39,947 nt of DNA from an uncultured Lachnospiraceae bacterium (GCA_900317755.1 ONHZ01000032.1:1-39947); one strand, 5' to 3'. Positions 16,051-25,953 are shown, numbered from the stretch's first letter. Notes: generated by a model from the letters alone, not told the origin. A program made the numbers and translations.

Positions 16051-17217
16051 TTAGTTCTTCATAGCGTTCATGAGTGCCGTAAAAGCTTCCTGATCAGCAG
16101 GCTTCCTTGTCGTCTTGATTGTGACTATTGGCTCTGCAAGTGTGATGTTCTTCATCTTCTCAAAGTGTTCCTTCATCTTCTTGCCGGCTGACGGAGCCCA
16201 TGAGCCGTTTTCGATGAGACCGACCTTCCTGTTCTGGTAGTTCTTGATCTCGAGGTGATAAATGAAATCCTCTGCTGCAGGGTAGATGCTCGCATCGTAT
16301 GTAATAGAGGTAAGAATCATTCTGTCATATTCAAAAGCCTTCTCAACTGCATAACTTACGTCATTTCTCGTAAGGTCGAAAGGAACGACCGTCTCGCCGG
16401 CTTCCTTAAGCTCCTCTGCGAAGCGGAGAACCTCTGCCTTTGTATGGCCGTGCGCTGATGCATAAGGCATGAAGATGGCAGATTCTTCTGGCTCGTATGA
16501 AGCCCATACCTGATATTTCCCAATGTAGAAGCCAAGGTCTTCTGTAAGAACCGGTCCGTGAAGCGGAGCAATCTTTGCAATATCAAGGCCTGCTGCCTTG
16601 TTCAGAAGCTGAAGAACCTGTGCGCCATATTTTCCAACGATATTGAGGTAATATCTTCTGGCCTCTTCAAGCCAGTCATCCTCTGTCCACTTGTCGTGAA
16701 GGGAAAGTGCACCGAAGCATCCGAAACCGTCAGCTGCAAAAAGCACCTTTTCCTTCTCTTCGTAGGTAACCATGACCTCTGGCCAGTGAACCATAGGAGC
16801 CATTACGAAATGAAGCTTGTCCTTTCCAAGATCGAGGACATCGCCTTCCTTCATGGCAAGCATCCTGTCTGAATAGTCCTTGTCAAAGAACTGTGGAAGC
16901 ATAGCCTTCGTCTTCACCGAGCCTACAAGCTGCATGTCAGGATACTTGTCAGCAAGTGCTGCAATATTAGCAGAATGATCCGGCTCAAGATGCTGTACGA
17001 CAAGGTAATCCGGGGTCTTTCCGTCAAGGGCTGCCTCGATTTTCTTCAGCCACTCATCTCCTGCGCGCTTGTCAACTGTATCCATGACAACGATCTTCTC
17101 ATCAAAGATAATGTATGAATTATAGGAAACGCCTGTAGGAATTGGATACTGACCTTCGAAAAGGTCGAGCGTCGTGTCATCGCAGCCTACATATTTAATT
17201 CTGTCTGAAATATCCAT
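16051..17217 (-). CDS. fprA: FprA family flavodiiron protein
   Basis: This 388-residue A-type flavoprotein reduces O2 (and/or NO) to water in anaerobes. The N-terminal metallo-beta-lactamase-like domain (about 1-245) keeps all diiron ligands: His76, Glu78, Asp80 and His81 in QHLEPDHSAN, His144 in MVHWPEV, Asp163 in ADGFGCFG, and His220 in APLHGPVL. The C-terminal flavodoxin domain (about 250-388) begins IFMPYASAHGHTKAEVLRFAEEL, the FMN phosphate loop. No rubredoxin domain is fused, so electrons must come from a separate carrier. It follows the desulfoferrodoxin gene by 27 nt, with AAAGGG before ATG. Confidence 0.95.
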   Translation of the reverse strand: MDISDRIKYVGCDDTTLDLFEGQYPIPTGVSYNSYIIFDEKIVVMDTVDKRAGDEWLKKIEAALDGKTPDYLVVQHLEPDHSANIAALADKYPDMQLVGSVKTKAMLPQFFDKDYSDRMLAMKEGDVLDLGKDKLHFVMAPMVHWPEVMVTYEEKEKVLFAADGFGCFGALSLHDKWTEDDWLEEARRYYLNIVGKYGAQVLQLLNKAAGLDIAKIAPLHGPVLTEDLGFYIGKYQVWASYEPEESAIFMPYASAHGHTKAEVLRFAEELKEAGETVVPFDLTRNDVSYAVEKAFEYDRMILTSITYDASIYPAAEDFIYHLEIKNYQNRKVGLIENGSWAPSAGKKMKEHFEKMKNITLAEPIVTIKTTRKPADQEAFTALMNAMKN

Positions 17218-17244
17218 TTTTGCCCTTTCTTAATGGTCCTTCAA

Positions 17245-17619
17245 TTAAAGGTCCTTCTTCCAAAGGCCGTGAAGGTTGCAGTAAGCATAAGCTGTCTTTG
17301 CTGTCTCGCCATCTGCAAGTGCGAATACTGCTTCAGGCTTATCAGAAGGTGTAAGTTTCTTTATAGTAACACCCTGATTTGTCTCAAGTGCGATGAATTC
17401 GATGTAATGTGCGTCTGTCATAGGATGCTCAACTTCGCCAACCTTTACAGTTACTACAAATCCATCAACTGAAACTGCAGGTACATGCTTCTCAACAGCA
17501 GCATCAACCTCACCAGGAACGAGCTCCTTCATTGGCTTGCCGCAGCATGCTGGATTGCATCCTACTTCATTAAGCTTTGCAACAATGTTTCCACACATCT
17601 CACACTTAAAAAATTTCAT
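17245..17619 (-). CDS. dfx: Desulfoferrodoxin (2Fe superoxide reductase)
   Basis: This 124-residue superoxide reductase reduces superoxide to hydrogen peroxide without making O2. Center I is a desulforedoxin-type Fe site with Cys6, Cys9, Cys25 and Cys26. Center II has the His4Cys ligands His45, His65, His71, Cys114 and His117 (YCNLHGLW). I chose ATG 17619 because GGAGG lies 9 nt upstream; an in-frame start 7 codons earlier lacks a site and adds nothing to the fold. It is first in an operon with the flavodiiron protein, giving paired superoxide and oxygen detoxification. Confidence 0.96.
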   Translation of the reverse strand: MKFFKCEMCGNIVAKLNEVGCNPACCGKPMKELVPGEVDAAVEKHVPAVSVDGFVVTVKVGEVEHPMTDAHYIEFIALETNQGVTIKKLTPSDKPEAVFALADGETAKTAYAYCNLHGLWKKDL

Positions 17620-17687
17620 AATATTAACCTCCAAAACCAAAATCTGATATTAACTCTGCGGCATGAGAATTCTGCCACTGATATAAA

Positions 17688-17696
17688 ATTATAGCA
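17688..17696 (-). promoter_or_regulatory. Extended -10 promoter of dfx
   Basis: On the minus strand TGCTATAAT combines a TG element with a perfect -10 (17693-17688). The -35 position is poor (TGGCTA). The start point would be about 60 nt before the dfx ATG. Confidence 0.55.
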
Positions 17697-17784
17697 CAAA
17701 ATTTAATCTATAGCCATAAGTTAACAGAATTTTTATATTTACTGTTTATCCATGCCATAGCAAATCAAATGCTGCCTTGCATGC

Positions 17785-17865
17785 TCAGCCCACATACATT
17801 CCCATCAGCACCAGGCCAAGACAAAAAAGCCCAAAAATTATTAAATGAATCTCTTCCTCATGCAT
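17785..17865 (-). CDS. Putative 26-residue single-pass membrane peptide
   Basis: This short frame reads MHEEEIHLIIFGLF, then CLGLVLMGMYVG and a stop. It has a charged N-terminus followed by about 19 hydrophobic residues, long enough for one transmembrane helix. A strong AGGAGG is placed 6 nt before the ATG, which is the main reason to believe it. It begins 87 nt after the LicD-type gene and lies before the dfx promoter, so it could belong to the DGC-LicD transcript or be separate. I do not recognise the family. It might instead be a chance frame next to a purine-rich stretch. Confidence 0.5.
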   Translation of the reverse strand: MHEEEIHLIIFGLFCLGLVLMGMYVG

Positions 17866-17952
17866 AACCTTCCTCCTGCCATAAAACCACATTGACTTCA
17901 TCGGTGTACGCAAAATTACTGCTTTACTGCTATTCAGACACCAGTTAAAAAC

Positions 17953-19548
17953 TCAACCTGAAATCCTGTCCGCTTTAATCTTATATTTCCAGTATTCCTT
18001 TGTATCATCCCCGGCCCATGCTGTCAGATGCCGCACAAAATTTTCCCTCGTATTTTCTGAAGAAACCCAGATTTCATCTGCATAAACCATCCCCGGAGTT
18101 GAAACATAATAGCTCATATTCAGGCAGTCATTTCTGTCCTCTTCAGTAAAATCTCCAATTTCAAAAGGTTCTATGAAAATGAGCTTTTTGCAGTAAGGAA
18201 TCAGGTTTTTAGAATAAAACTGTGGTGGAATCGAAAGTGCAGGATTCTCATCATCATATGGATCCTCAATGAAAATGCTGTCAAAATAGAAGCCTTCAAA
18301 CGAAAAGTTAATCATCTCATAATCATTCTCGGTTAAACCGGCTTCACTTCCCGTATACTGGCTTTCTGCCTCTGTATACCTCTTTTCATCTGTTACGATT
18401 TCCCCATATGGATCTTTAAATAATACCGGCACCGTCAATGCATAGACATCTGCATCATCCATTCCGGAATAGCGTTCGTAGACCCTGGAGAAATTTACAT
18501 CTTCAGTCCCTCCGGTTGTGATAAAAAGCACCTGTTTCTTATGGTTTGCTGCTTCAGCATCTTCATCACAGCCCTGACGCATGCGCTCTTCCGTCATCTT
18601 CCGGTCGAATTTGAATTCTGGAAGGTCAAAATCAAGAACTTTCTTCAGATTCTCCTTCTGGGATTCAAAAAATGGATAAATATGTCCGCCCCAGACCTTA
18701 TGTATTTCTTTATAATTTCCATATCGGTTAGTTACTGCTGCCACATAATCGCTTTCTACCGGAATCGTTGTAAATTCAAACGGCAGGCGGACTGGATGTT
18801 CATACCAGTCCTTCGGTCTTGAGGCCTCAGAATTCTTCAGTACCCATGGAAAAATCTGGCCGACCTTTGAAGTCTCTTCCTTGTGCACACGTGCCATCTG
18901 GCTTTCGGCCAGCTTATACAGGGCTACCGCGGTTTCTCTTTCTGATGCCCCATTACCATATGGAATTTCCACGCCATATTTTTTTCTGAATTTTTCCAGT
19001 TCTATGATCAGCGTATTTTCAGATAGCACTGCTTGATCTGTGAATTTTCCTGCGACAGCAAGTATTTCTTTTACTTCCTCATCGCGTGCTTTTTCTTCTT
19101 CTATATCTTCATACAAATAATCAATGAGGAAGATATCCACGCCTGCAATATAAGGGAAGTTGTGATACTTCGTAAGATAGTCTTCTTCAAAACAGATATG
19201 CTCCGAAGAAACTATCCTTGTGATAAAGAACCAGTGATCCTTCTGCCGCTCATAGTTCTGGATCCGGAATTCTTCCGGGAGTTCTTTATCTGCAACCGCC
19301 ATAAATTTCTCATAATCGTCTCGAAGCATGCAGATATCCATGTCGTCATCCCACGGCACAAAGCCTCTATGACGCACTGCACCCAGAAGCGTTCCCCAGT
19401 CTGCAAAATACTTTATATTATGCCTATCACAGATTCTGTCGATTTCTTTTAATACCTTAAGCTCTGCAAGCCAGGCCATCTTTACAGCCGTCGGCACATA
19501 AAAGCCATATCTGACTTCATCTTTTAAAAATTCGAGTTCTGTATTCAT
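17953..19548 (-). CDS. LicD family phosphotransferase with extra C-terminal domain
   Basis: In this 531-residue protein, residues about 20-310 are a LicD/nucleotidyltransferase-fold domain, with WGTLLGAVRHRGF (51-63) and the metal-binding PWDDDMDI (65-72). LicD proteins transfer phosphocholine or similar groups to cell-surface glycans. Residues about 345-520 form a second domain beginning KKQVLFITTGG, with DSIFIEDPYDDENP and FYSKNLIPYCKKLIFIEPF. It resembles the N-terminal part of CDP-glycerol glycerophosphotransferase-like proteins found fused to LicD in Lachnospiraceae. The start overlaps the stop of the diguanylate cyclase by ATGA. The substrate is unknown; a surface or teichoic-acid-like polymer is likely. 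Confidence 0.82.
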   Translation of the reverse strand: MNTELEFLKDEVRYGFYVPTAVKMAWLAELKVLKEIDRICDRHNIKYFADWGTLLGAVRHRGFVPWDDDMDICMLRDDYEKFMAVADKELPEEFRIQNYERQKDHWFFITRIVSSEHICFEEDYLTKYHNFPYIAGVDIFLIDYLYEDIEEEKARDEEVKEILAVAGKFTDQAVLSENTLIIELEKFRKKYGVEIPYGNGASERETAVALYKLAESQMARVHKEETSKVGQIFPWVLKNSEASRPKDWYEHPVRLPFEFTTIPVESDYVAAVTNRYGNYKEIHKVWGGHIYPFFESQKENLKKVLDFDLPEFKFDRKMTEERMRQGCDEDAEAANHKKQVLFITTGGTEDVNFSRVYERYSGMDDADVYALTVPVLFKDPYGEIVTDEKRYTEAESQYTGSEAGLTENDYEMINFSFEGFYFDSIFIEDPYDDENPALSIPPQFYSKNLIPYCKKLIFIEPFEIGDFTEEDRNDCLNMSYYVSTPGMVYADEIWVSSENTRENFVRHLTAWAGDDTKEYWKYKIKADRISG

Positions 19549-21263
19549 ACTCCTGCTTCCGACACCTGTGCACGTTTCTTTATTTCTGCGACAACATTTT
19601 CTCTTGTCCGCTTATTCTTTACTTTGTCTTCGTACATTGCGCTGTCTGCGGCCTTTATTATTTCATCAATAGTAGTTTTTTCTTTTTCATTTCGGACAAC
19701 TAGACCAACGGATGCCGTGATTTCGAAAGGCATTTCATAGTCGTCTGTAGCCTTAAGTTTTGAACGCATTTCCTTTATTGCATTCTCAACCTGCTCTTTA
19801 CTTTCTGAAACAACGATAAATTCATCGCCACCATATCTGTACGATCTGCATGCATTCTTGTCTGAACCATCACGTATCGCATTCGATACGATTCTGAGCA
19901 GCTCATCACCGGTCTCATGGCCATAGATATCATTTGCTGCCTTAAGCCCATCTGCATCAATAAATGCAAGAGAATATGCCTCATCATTCTGCAGGACAGG
20001 CCGCTCCATTTTGTCAAAAGCTGTCCTGTTCTTTAATCCCGTGAGTCCGTCAAAATAAGCCAGGGTCTTAAATTTTTCTGCCTCAATCCTATCCTGATAT
20101 GACTTATAGACTTTTATTGCATAATCCAGCATCACAGTCAGTTCAAAAGCCATTACAATAAATGGCGTAAAGGTTAATTCTGTAAATACATAAAGGCTAA
20201 ACTTCTTTGAAAGACCAGTTCTAAGCATCAGTACCCTTACCACTTCAGTCAAAGACACCAATAGTGTAAGAATAATTCCATATCGCATGATTAACGAATA
20301 TTCATGCTTATTTTTTATTATTGAAATAATAATGAAAACTGCACCTACGAGAAGACTTGTGTGACAGATATTTAGCAGTTCTATGTATCCATCATGTGTC
20401 GGAATAAATAACTGCCACAGCGTCGCAATCCAGAATAATACGAAATAAAATATTGCCATTATTCTAAATACCATCTTGTCAAAGCCCTCTTTTTTTCTGC
20501 CAAAATACATATAGATGGAAAGGAATAATGGTGCCAGGTAAAGCGAGGCGTATTCAGAAAAAGGAATGATTGAATTGTCATCGGAAAGTGCAAAAATCAA
20601 AGAGGTAAATCCCAAAGCCCAAATGGTCAGGCTTATGCAGAATAATGATTCGGCAATACCCTGAACGGAATCATACCCCTTAAACCACATGATTGTGTAA
20701 AATACCAAAGTAATAAAAGAAAGCAGTATGAAAATAATAAATAACGAAAACTGCACCTGTCTCCATGGTGTGGCTATTGGATAAAGCCAGGCAGTAGAAG
20801 CCGGCATCAGCATGACACCCGTAATCTGGCTTGTTGTATAATTTTCCAGCTGATGAAATTTAATTTTTACCTGCCCTGTGGCATCGGATGGCAAGATGAC
20901 ACGATGGCAGCTGTGACCGGTCAAATATCCCTTTTTAACATTGTCCTGCCCAAATTCGTATATGATTTTATTCTCGTAACTTACTGTAATAATTGAATTA
21001 TAGTTGAAAAAACACAGGACATTATTATCTTCAATATCGTCAGGAAGATCAATTGTAAATATTACATTGCTTCCCTTTGATGGTGGCGTAAAGACATTAT
21101 TATCAAAATGCTCCCTTGTTCCCCTGTATTCATATACATCTGTTGTAATCCTGTCATCAACAACAATTCCGCCAGGCTTCTTTATCCCTGTAGACGCAAT
21201 TAATACCACTGCCGTTATGACAATAAGAAATATAGCAAAAATTTTTGCTAGTATCTTCTTCAT
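19545..21263 (-). CDS. 7TM sensor diguanylate cyclase (GGDEF)
   Basis: This roughly 572-residue membrane protein has one N-terminal transmembrane helix and an extracytoplasmic beta-rich region (about 30-165). Seven hydrophobic helices (about 165-390) follow, in a 7TMR-DISM-like arrangement, then a GGDEF domain (about 400-560). The active motif RYGGDEF is intact, as are DGLTGLKNR and FIDADGLKAANDIYGHETGD. It should make cyclic di-GMP. The inhibitory I-site (RxxD before the GGDEF motif) is not conserved; the equivalent stretch is KNAC. I prefer ATG 21263, with AGGGAG about 11 nt upstream; a GTG 12 nt earlier is the alternative. A TATAAT at 21320-21315 is a possible -10 without a clear -35. It overlaps licD by 4 nt. 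Confidence 0.9.
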   Translation of the reverse strand: MKKILAKIFAIFLIVITAVVLIASTGIKKPGGIVVDDRITTDVYEYRGTREHFDNNVFTPPSKGSNVIFTIDLPDDIEDNNVLCFFNYNSIITVSYENKIIYEFGQDNVKKGYLTGHSCHRVILPSDATGQVKIKFHQLENYTTSQITGVMLMPASTAWLYPIATPWRQVQFSLFIIFILLSFITLVFYTIMWFKGYDSVQGIAESLFCISLTIWALGFTSLIFALSDDNSIIPFSEYASLYLAPLFLSIYMYFGRKKEGFDKMVFRIMAIFYFVLFWIATLWQLFIPTHDGYIELLNICHTSLLVGAVFIIISIIKNKHEYSLIMRYGIILTLLVSLTEVVRVLMLRTGLSKKFSLYVFTELTFTPFIVMAFELTVMLDYAIKVYKSYQDRIEAEKFKTLAYFDGLTGLKNRTAFDKMERPVLQNDEAYSLAFIDADGLKAANDIYGHETGDELLRIVSNAIRDGSDKNACRSYRYGGDEFIVVSESKEQVENAIKEMRSKLKATDDYEMPFEITASVGLVVRNEKEKTTIDEIIKAADSAMYEDKVKNKRTRENVVAEIKKRAQVSEAGV

Positions 21264-21373
21264 CCTTCGAGCCACTCCCTATGCTAGTATGCCAAATCTG
21301 TATAATAAATTTATATTATAAACTTATTTCTCGGCGAATGCACGGATTTTTGCAATATTATCATAAAATAAAA

Positions 21374-21407
21374 AAACGGCTTTGGCAAATAAATGCCAAA
21401 GCCGTTT
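21374..21407 (-). terminator. Terminator of tuf
   Basis: A perfect 14-bp stem, AAACGGCTTTGGCA with TGCCAAAGCCGTTT around a 6-nt loop, is followed on the minus strand by a long T tract. It ends the str operon. Confidence 0.93.
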
Positions 21408-21439
21408 ATTATTTACTCAAATAGTTCTTCTCACTTGGA

Positions 21440-22678
21440 TTACTCTATGACTTCAGTAACTCTTCCTGAACCTACTGTGTGGCCACCTTCACGAATAGCG
21501 AATGTAAGACCCTGCTCCATAGCTACTGGATGGATGAGCTCGATTGTCATCTCAACGTTATCACCAGGCATGCACATCTCTGTACCTTCTGGAAGTGTGA
21601 TAACACCAGTAACATCAGTTGTTCTGAAGTAGAACTGTGGACGATAGTTGTTGAAGAAAGGTGTATGACGACCACCCTCGTCCTTTGTCAGTACGTAAAC
21701 CTGAGCCTTGAACTTGTGATGGCAGGTAACTGTACCAGGCTTTGCGATAACCTGACCTCTTTCAATCTGGTCACGATCAATACCACGAAGAAGGGCACCG
21801 ATGTTATCACCAGCTTCAGCGAAGTCAAGAGTCTTTCTGAACATTTCAAGACCAGTAACAACTGACTTCTCAACGTCAGAACGAATACCAAGGATTTCAA
21901 CTTCCTCATTAACCTTGATTGTACCACGCTCAACACGGCCAGTAGCAACAGTACCACGACCAGAAATTGTGAATACATCCTCAACAGGCATAAGGAATGG
22001 CTTGTCGTTATCTCTCTTAGGATCAGGGATATAAGAATCTACTGTATCCATAAGTTCCATAATGCAGTCGCCCCAGTTCTTGTTTGGATTCTCTGGATCA
22101 AGAGGTGAACCATCAGCAAGCTGTGCAGGCTTTGTATCATCTTCAAGTGCCTGGAATGCAGAACCCTTGATGATAGGGCAGCCTTCGAAACCATACTCTT
22201 CAAGCTGCTCTGTAACTTCCATCTCAACGAGCTCAAGAAGTTCAGGGTCATCAACCATATCGCACTTGTTAAGGAATACGATGATATAAGGAACGCCTAC
22301 CTGACGGGCAAGAAGGATATGCTCCTTTGTCTGAGCCATAACACCATCAGTAGCTGCAACAACGAGGATGGCACCATCCATCTGTGCTGCACCAGTGATC
22401 ATGTTCTTTACGTAATCAGCATGGCCTGGGCAGTCAACGTGTGCGTAGTGACGATTTGCTGTCTGATACTCAACGTGAGCTGTAGAAATTGTGATACCAC
22501 GCTCTCTTTCCTCTGGAGCCTTATCGATCTGATCAAATGCCTCTGCCTTGTTACCTTCTACTCTCTCAGAAAGTACCTTTGTGATAGCAGCGGTAAGAGT
22601 AGTCTTACCATGATCAACGTGACCGATTGTACCAACGTTACAATGTGGTTTAGATCTGTCAAAATGCTCTTTTGCCAT
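21440..22678 (-). CDS. tuf: Elongation factor Tu
   Basis: This 412-residue GTPase delivers aminoacyl-tRNA to the ribosome. GTPase motifs are GHVDHGKT (19-26), DCPGH (82-86, with the catalytic His86 equivalent), NKCD (137-140) and SAF (173-175, usually SAL). Domains 2 and 3 are complete ([27 protein letters not shown]). It is 18 residues longer than Escherichia coli EF-Tu. The extra residues lie at about 181-202, between the G5 motif and the helix ending domain 1 ([20 protein letters not shown] region). It has its own promoter besides readthrough from fusA. Confidence 0.98.
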   Translation of the reverse strand: MAKEHFDRSKPHCNVGTIGHVDHGKTTLTAAITKVLSERVEGNKAEAFDQIDKAPEERERGITISTAHVEYQTANRHYAHVDCPGHADYVKNMITGAAQMDGAILVVAATDGVMAQTKEHILLARQVGVPYIIVFLNKCDMVDDPELLELVEMEVTEQLEEYGFEGCPIIKGSAFQALEDDTKPAQLADGSPLDPENPNKNWGDCIMELMDTVDSYIPDPKRDNDKPFLMPVEDVFTISGRGTVATGRVERGTIKVNEEVEILGIRSDVEKSVVTGLEMFRKTLDFAEAGDNIGALLRGIDRDQIERGQVIAKPGTVTCHHKFKAQVYVLTKDEGGRHTPFFNNYRPQFYFRTTDVTGVITLPEGTEMCMPGDNVEMTIELIHPVAMEQGLTFAIREGGHTVGSGRVTEVIE

Positions 22679-22753
22679 AATTAATTGTCCTCCTAAAAAT
22701 CACCTTTTGTAAGGCATTTTTATAATAAAAATCTTTTAAAACAGCTAGCGTAT

Positions 22754-22783
22754 ATTATATAAAACATCCAGCTGTTTTGTCAA
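22754..22783 (-). promoter_or_regulatory. Internal promoter of tuf
   Basis: In the fusA-tuf gap, perfect TTGACA (22783-22778) and TATAAT (22759-22754) are separated by 18 nt on the minus strand. AAAACAGCT/AGCTGTTTT (22738-22746, 22770-22778) forms an inverted repeat across the promoter. This gives tuf extra expression over fusA. Confidence 0.8.
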
Positions 22784-22793
22784 TGAAAATCTT

Positions 22794-24911
22794 TTAAGCC
22801 TTCTTGTCAGCTACGATCTTGTCCTGAACGTTCTTTGGAGCTGGTTCATACTTCTCGAAGAACATTGAGAAGTTTCCACGGCCCTGTGTAATTGAACGAA
22901 GATCTGTAGAATAGCCGAACATTTCAGCAAGCGGAACGAAAGCCTTTACGATCTTGCCGTTTCCGACATCGTCCATACCTTCGATTCTGCCTCGACGTGA
23001 ATTTAAGTCGCCGATGACATCGCCCATGTATTCCTCAGGCATGGTAACTTCAACCTTCATGATAGGCTCAAGGATAACGGGAGCTGCCTTCTGCATAGCT
23101 TCCTTGAAACACATAGAACCTGCGATATGGAAGGCCATTTCTGAAGAATCGACTTCATGGTAAGAACCATCGTATACGACAGCGTGAACGCCGAGTACTG
23201 GGAAGCCTGCGAGAATACCGCTCTGAGCTGCCTCTTCGATACCTTCGCCGACTGCTGGGATATATTCCTTAGGAATATTTCCACCAACGACTTCAGACTC
23301 GAACTTGAATGTCTCTTCGCCATTCGGATCCATCGGCTCGAAACGAACCTTACAGTGACCATACTGACCACGACCACCGGACTGCTTTGCATATTTGTAT
23401 TCCTGATCAACAGGCTTTGTAAATGTCTCTTTGTAGGCAACCTGAGGTGCGCCGATGTTTGCTTCGACGTTAAACTCTCTTCTCATACGGTCAACGATGA
23501 TGTCTAGGTGAAGCTCGCCCATTCCGGCGATGATTGTCTGACCTGTCTCCTCATCTGTATGAGCTCTGAATGTAGGATCCTCTTCAGCAAGCTTTACAAG
23601 AGCGTCTGTCATCTTCTGCTGATCGTTCTTTGTCTTAGGCTCGATCGCAACTTCGATAACCGGCTCAGGGAATTCCATAGACTCAAGTACGACAGGATGC
23701 TGCTCATCGCAGAGTGTATCACCAGTAGATGTTGACTTGAAGCCAACGACTGCGGCGATATCGCCTGAGAATACTTCGTCAATTTCATTTCTCTTATCAG
23801 CATGCATCTGAACGAGACGTCCAGCTCTTTCCTTCTTGCCCTTTGTTGAGTTTAATACATAGGAACCAGCCTTGCAGGTACCACGGTAAACTCTGATGTA
23901 AGCAAGACGACCAACGAAAGGATCTGTCATGATCTTGAATGCAAGTGCTGCGAATGGACCGTCATCTGTTGATTCAACATGAACTTCATTTCCCTCAAGA
24001 TCTGTTCCTTCGCATGGAGGAATATCTACAGGTGAAGGCATGTATTCGATAACGCCATCGATAAGCTTCTGGATACCTTTGTTCTGATGAGCTGAACCGC
24101 AGAATACAGGAACGCCTTCATTTGAAATAGTTCCCTTACGAAGTGCTGCTTTGAGTTCATCAACTGAAAGTTCTTCGCCTTCAAGGTATCTTTCCATAAG
24201 GTCATCATCGAATTCTACGCACTGCTCAATGAGCTTTTCGTGATATTCTTCAGCCTGATCCTTGTACTCATCAGGGATATCTTCAATTGTGATATCCTCG
24301 CCAAGCTTATCATTGTAAATGTAGGCCTTCATCTCGAAGAGATCGATGATTCCCTGGAAATTGTCTTCCTTACCAATAGGAAGCTGTACGCATACTGCGT
24401 TCTTTCCAAGCTTTGTGCCGATTTCTGCAACTGTGTTGAAGAAATTTGCACCTAAGATATCCATCTTGTTTACGAAAGCCATACGAGGTACGTTGTACTT
24501 ATCAGCCTGACGCCATACGTTCTCTGACTGAGGCTCAACGCCGCCCTTTGCATCGAAAACGCCGACTGCGCCATCGAGAACACGGAGAGATCTTTCAACC
24601 TCGACTGTGAAATCTACGTGGCCAGGAGTATCGATGATATTAATTCTGTGCTCAAGTGCACCTGGCTTTGGCTTGTTCTGGTACTGCTCTGTCCAATGGC
24701 AGGTAGTAGCTGCAGAGGTAATTGTGATACCACGTTCCCTTTCCTGAGCCATCCAGTCCATTGTAGATGTACCTTCATAAGTCTCGCCGATTTTATAATT
24801 TACACCGGTATAGAAGAGAATACGCTCTGTCAGTGTAGTCTTACCTGCATCGATATGAGCCATGATACCAATATTTCTGGTACGCTCAAGCGGGTACTGT
24901 CTTTCTGCCAA
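22794..24911 (-). CDS. fusA: Elongation factor G
   Basis: This 705-residue translocase GTPase has AHIDAGKT (18-25), [13 protein letters not shown], the domain IV block [15 protein letters not shown] and the domain [10 protein letters not shown]. Length is normal for bacterial EF-G. The start is TTG at 24911, set by AGGAGG 8 nt upstream; the first residues [20 protein letters not shown] match the family, so no ATG further in is needed. It follows rpsG by 15 nt in the str operon. Confidence 0.98.
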   Translation of the reverse strand: MAERQYPLERTRNIGIMAHIDAGKTTLTERILFYTGVNYKIGETYEGTSTMDWMAQERERGITITSAATTCHWTEQYQNKPKPGALEHRINIIDTPGHVDFTVEVERSLRVLDGAVGVFDAKGGVEPQSENVWRQADKYNVPRMAFVNKMDILGANFFNTVAEIGTKLGKNAVCVQLPIGKEDNFQGIIDLFEMKAYIYNDKLGEDITIEDIPDEYKDQAEEYHEKLIEQCVEFDDDLMERYLEGEELSVDELKAALRKGTISNEGVPVFCGSAHQNKGIQKLIDGVIEYMPSPVDIPPCEGTDLEGNEVHVESTDDGPFAALAFKIMTDPFVGRLAYIRVYRGTCKAGSYVLNSTKGKKERAGRLVQMHADKRNEIDEVFSGDIAAVVGFKSTSTGDTLCDEQHPVVLESMEFPEPVIEVAIEPKTKNDQQKMTDALVKLAEEDPTFRAHTDEETGQTIIAGMGELHLDIIVDRMRREFNVEANIGAPQVAYKETFTKPVDQEYKYAKQSGGRGQYGHCKVRFEPMDPNGEETFKFESEVVGGNIPKEYIPAVGEGIEEAAQSGILAGFPVLGVHAVVYDGSYHEVDSSEMAFHIAGSMCFKEAMQKAAPVILEPIMKVEVTMPEEYMGDVIGDLNSRRGRIEGMDDVGNGKIVKAFVPLAEMFGYSTDLRSITQGRGNFSMFFEKYEPAPKNVQDKIVADKKA

Positions 24912-24926
24912 AATCTTTTCCTCCTA

Positions 24927-25397
24927 TTAGAATCTGTAATGCGCAAATGCCTTGTTTGCCTCGGCCATTCTGTGCATTTCTTCTTTTCTCTTTACAGATG
25001 CGCCTGTGTTGTTTGCAGCATCCATGATCTCTGCTGCGAGACGCTCCTGCATAGTCTTCTCGGATCTCTTCCTTGAAAACTGGGTAAGCCATCTGAGGCC
25101 AAGTGCCTGACGTCTGTCATCACGAACCTCAATAGGTACCTGGTATGTAGCACCACCGACACGGCGGGCCTTTACTTCGAGAACAGGCATAACGTTGTTC
25201 ATAGCCTGTTCAAATACTTCGATTGCCGGTTTTCCGGTCTTTTCCTCGACGCGGTCGAATGCACCATAAACGATCTTCTGTGCAACGCCTTTCTTGCCGT
25301 CGAGCATTATGCTGTTGATGAGCTTTGTTACGACCTTGCTATTGTATAAAGGGTCTGCAAGCACATCACGCTTCTGTACATGTCCTTTTCTCGGCAC
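24927..25397 (-). CDS. rpsG: 30S ribosomal protein S7
   Basis: This 156-residue S7 nucleates the 3' domain of 16S rRNA. Family blocks are [49 protein letters not shown] and [16 protein letters not shown]. The start is GTG at 25397, with GGAGGG 8 nt upstream. The 139-nt gap before it, towards rpsL, is longer than usual. It contains two CACGTG palindromes 9 bp apart (25444-25449, 25453-25458) and a TTCGC/GCGAA hairpin, with no clear promoter. Confidence 0.98.
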   Translation of the reverse strand: MPRKGHVQKRDVLADPLYNSKVVTKLINSIMLDGKKGVAQKIVYGAFDRVEEKTGKPAIEVFEQAMNNVMPVLEVKARRVGGATYQVPIEVRDDRRQALGLRWLTQFSRKRSEKTMQERLAAEIMDAANNTGASVKRKEEMHRMAEANKAFAHYRF

Positions 25398-25536
25398 GTC
25401 AACTTCCCTCCTTAACTATAATCTGGTTAAGTTCATTGGTACTCACGTGACTCACGTGTTCATGCTGAATTCATATTCGCTAAAGCGAAAATAATGTCAA
25501 CATAAAACCAATATTAATAAGTAACTGAGAAATTAA

Positions 25537-25953
25537 TTATTTCTCCTTAGGCTTCTTGGCACCGTATCTTGAACGTGCCTGCTTACGATCGCCTACGCCT
25601 GCAGTATCAAGAGTACCACGGATGATATGGTAACGTGTACCAGGGAGATCCTTTACTCTTCCACCACGGACAAGTACAACCGAGTGCTCCTGAAGATTGT
25701 GGCCTTCGCCAGGGATGTAAGATGTAACTTCCATACCATTTGAAAGACGAACTCTGGCGATCTTACGAAGTGCTGAGTTAGGCTTCTTCGGTGTGGCAGT
25801 CTTTACAGCTGTGCATACGCCTCTCTTCTGAGGAGAAGGATTGTCAACTGACACTTTCTTGAGAGAGTTGAATGATCTCTGAAGTGCAGGTGAGTTTGAC
25901 TTCTTTACAGATGTCTTTCTTCCTTTTCTAACTAGCTGGTTGAATGTCGGCAT
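25537..25953 (-). CDS. rpsL: 30S ribosomal protein S12
   Basis: This 138-residue S12 is part of the decoding centre. It has the Firmicutes-type insertion of about 13 residues before SPQKRGVCT. The streptomycin-related lysines are wild type: Lys56 in [11 protein letters not shown] (Escherichia coli Lys43) and the Lys in [13 protein letters not shown] (Lys88). ATG 25953 is chosen because AGGAGG lies 8 nt upstream and the family begins [11 protein letters not shown]; an in-frame start 3 codons earlier falls inside the Shine-Dalgarno spacer. It is first gene of the str operon. Confidence 0.98.
   Translation of the reverse strand: MPTFNQLVRKGRKTSVKKSNSPALQRSFNSLKKVSVDNPSPQKRGVCTAVKTATPKKPNSALRKIARVRLSNGMEVTSYIPGEGHNLQEHSVVLVRGGRVKDLPGTRYHIIRGTLDTAGVGDRKQARSRYGAKKPKEK

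Noticed and set aside
25444-25458. Two CACGTG palindromes in the rpsL-rpsG gap
   Set aside because: Short repeats with no promoter or known factor site nearby; not enough to call a regulatory element.
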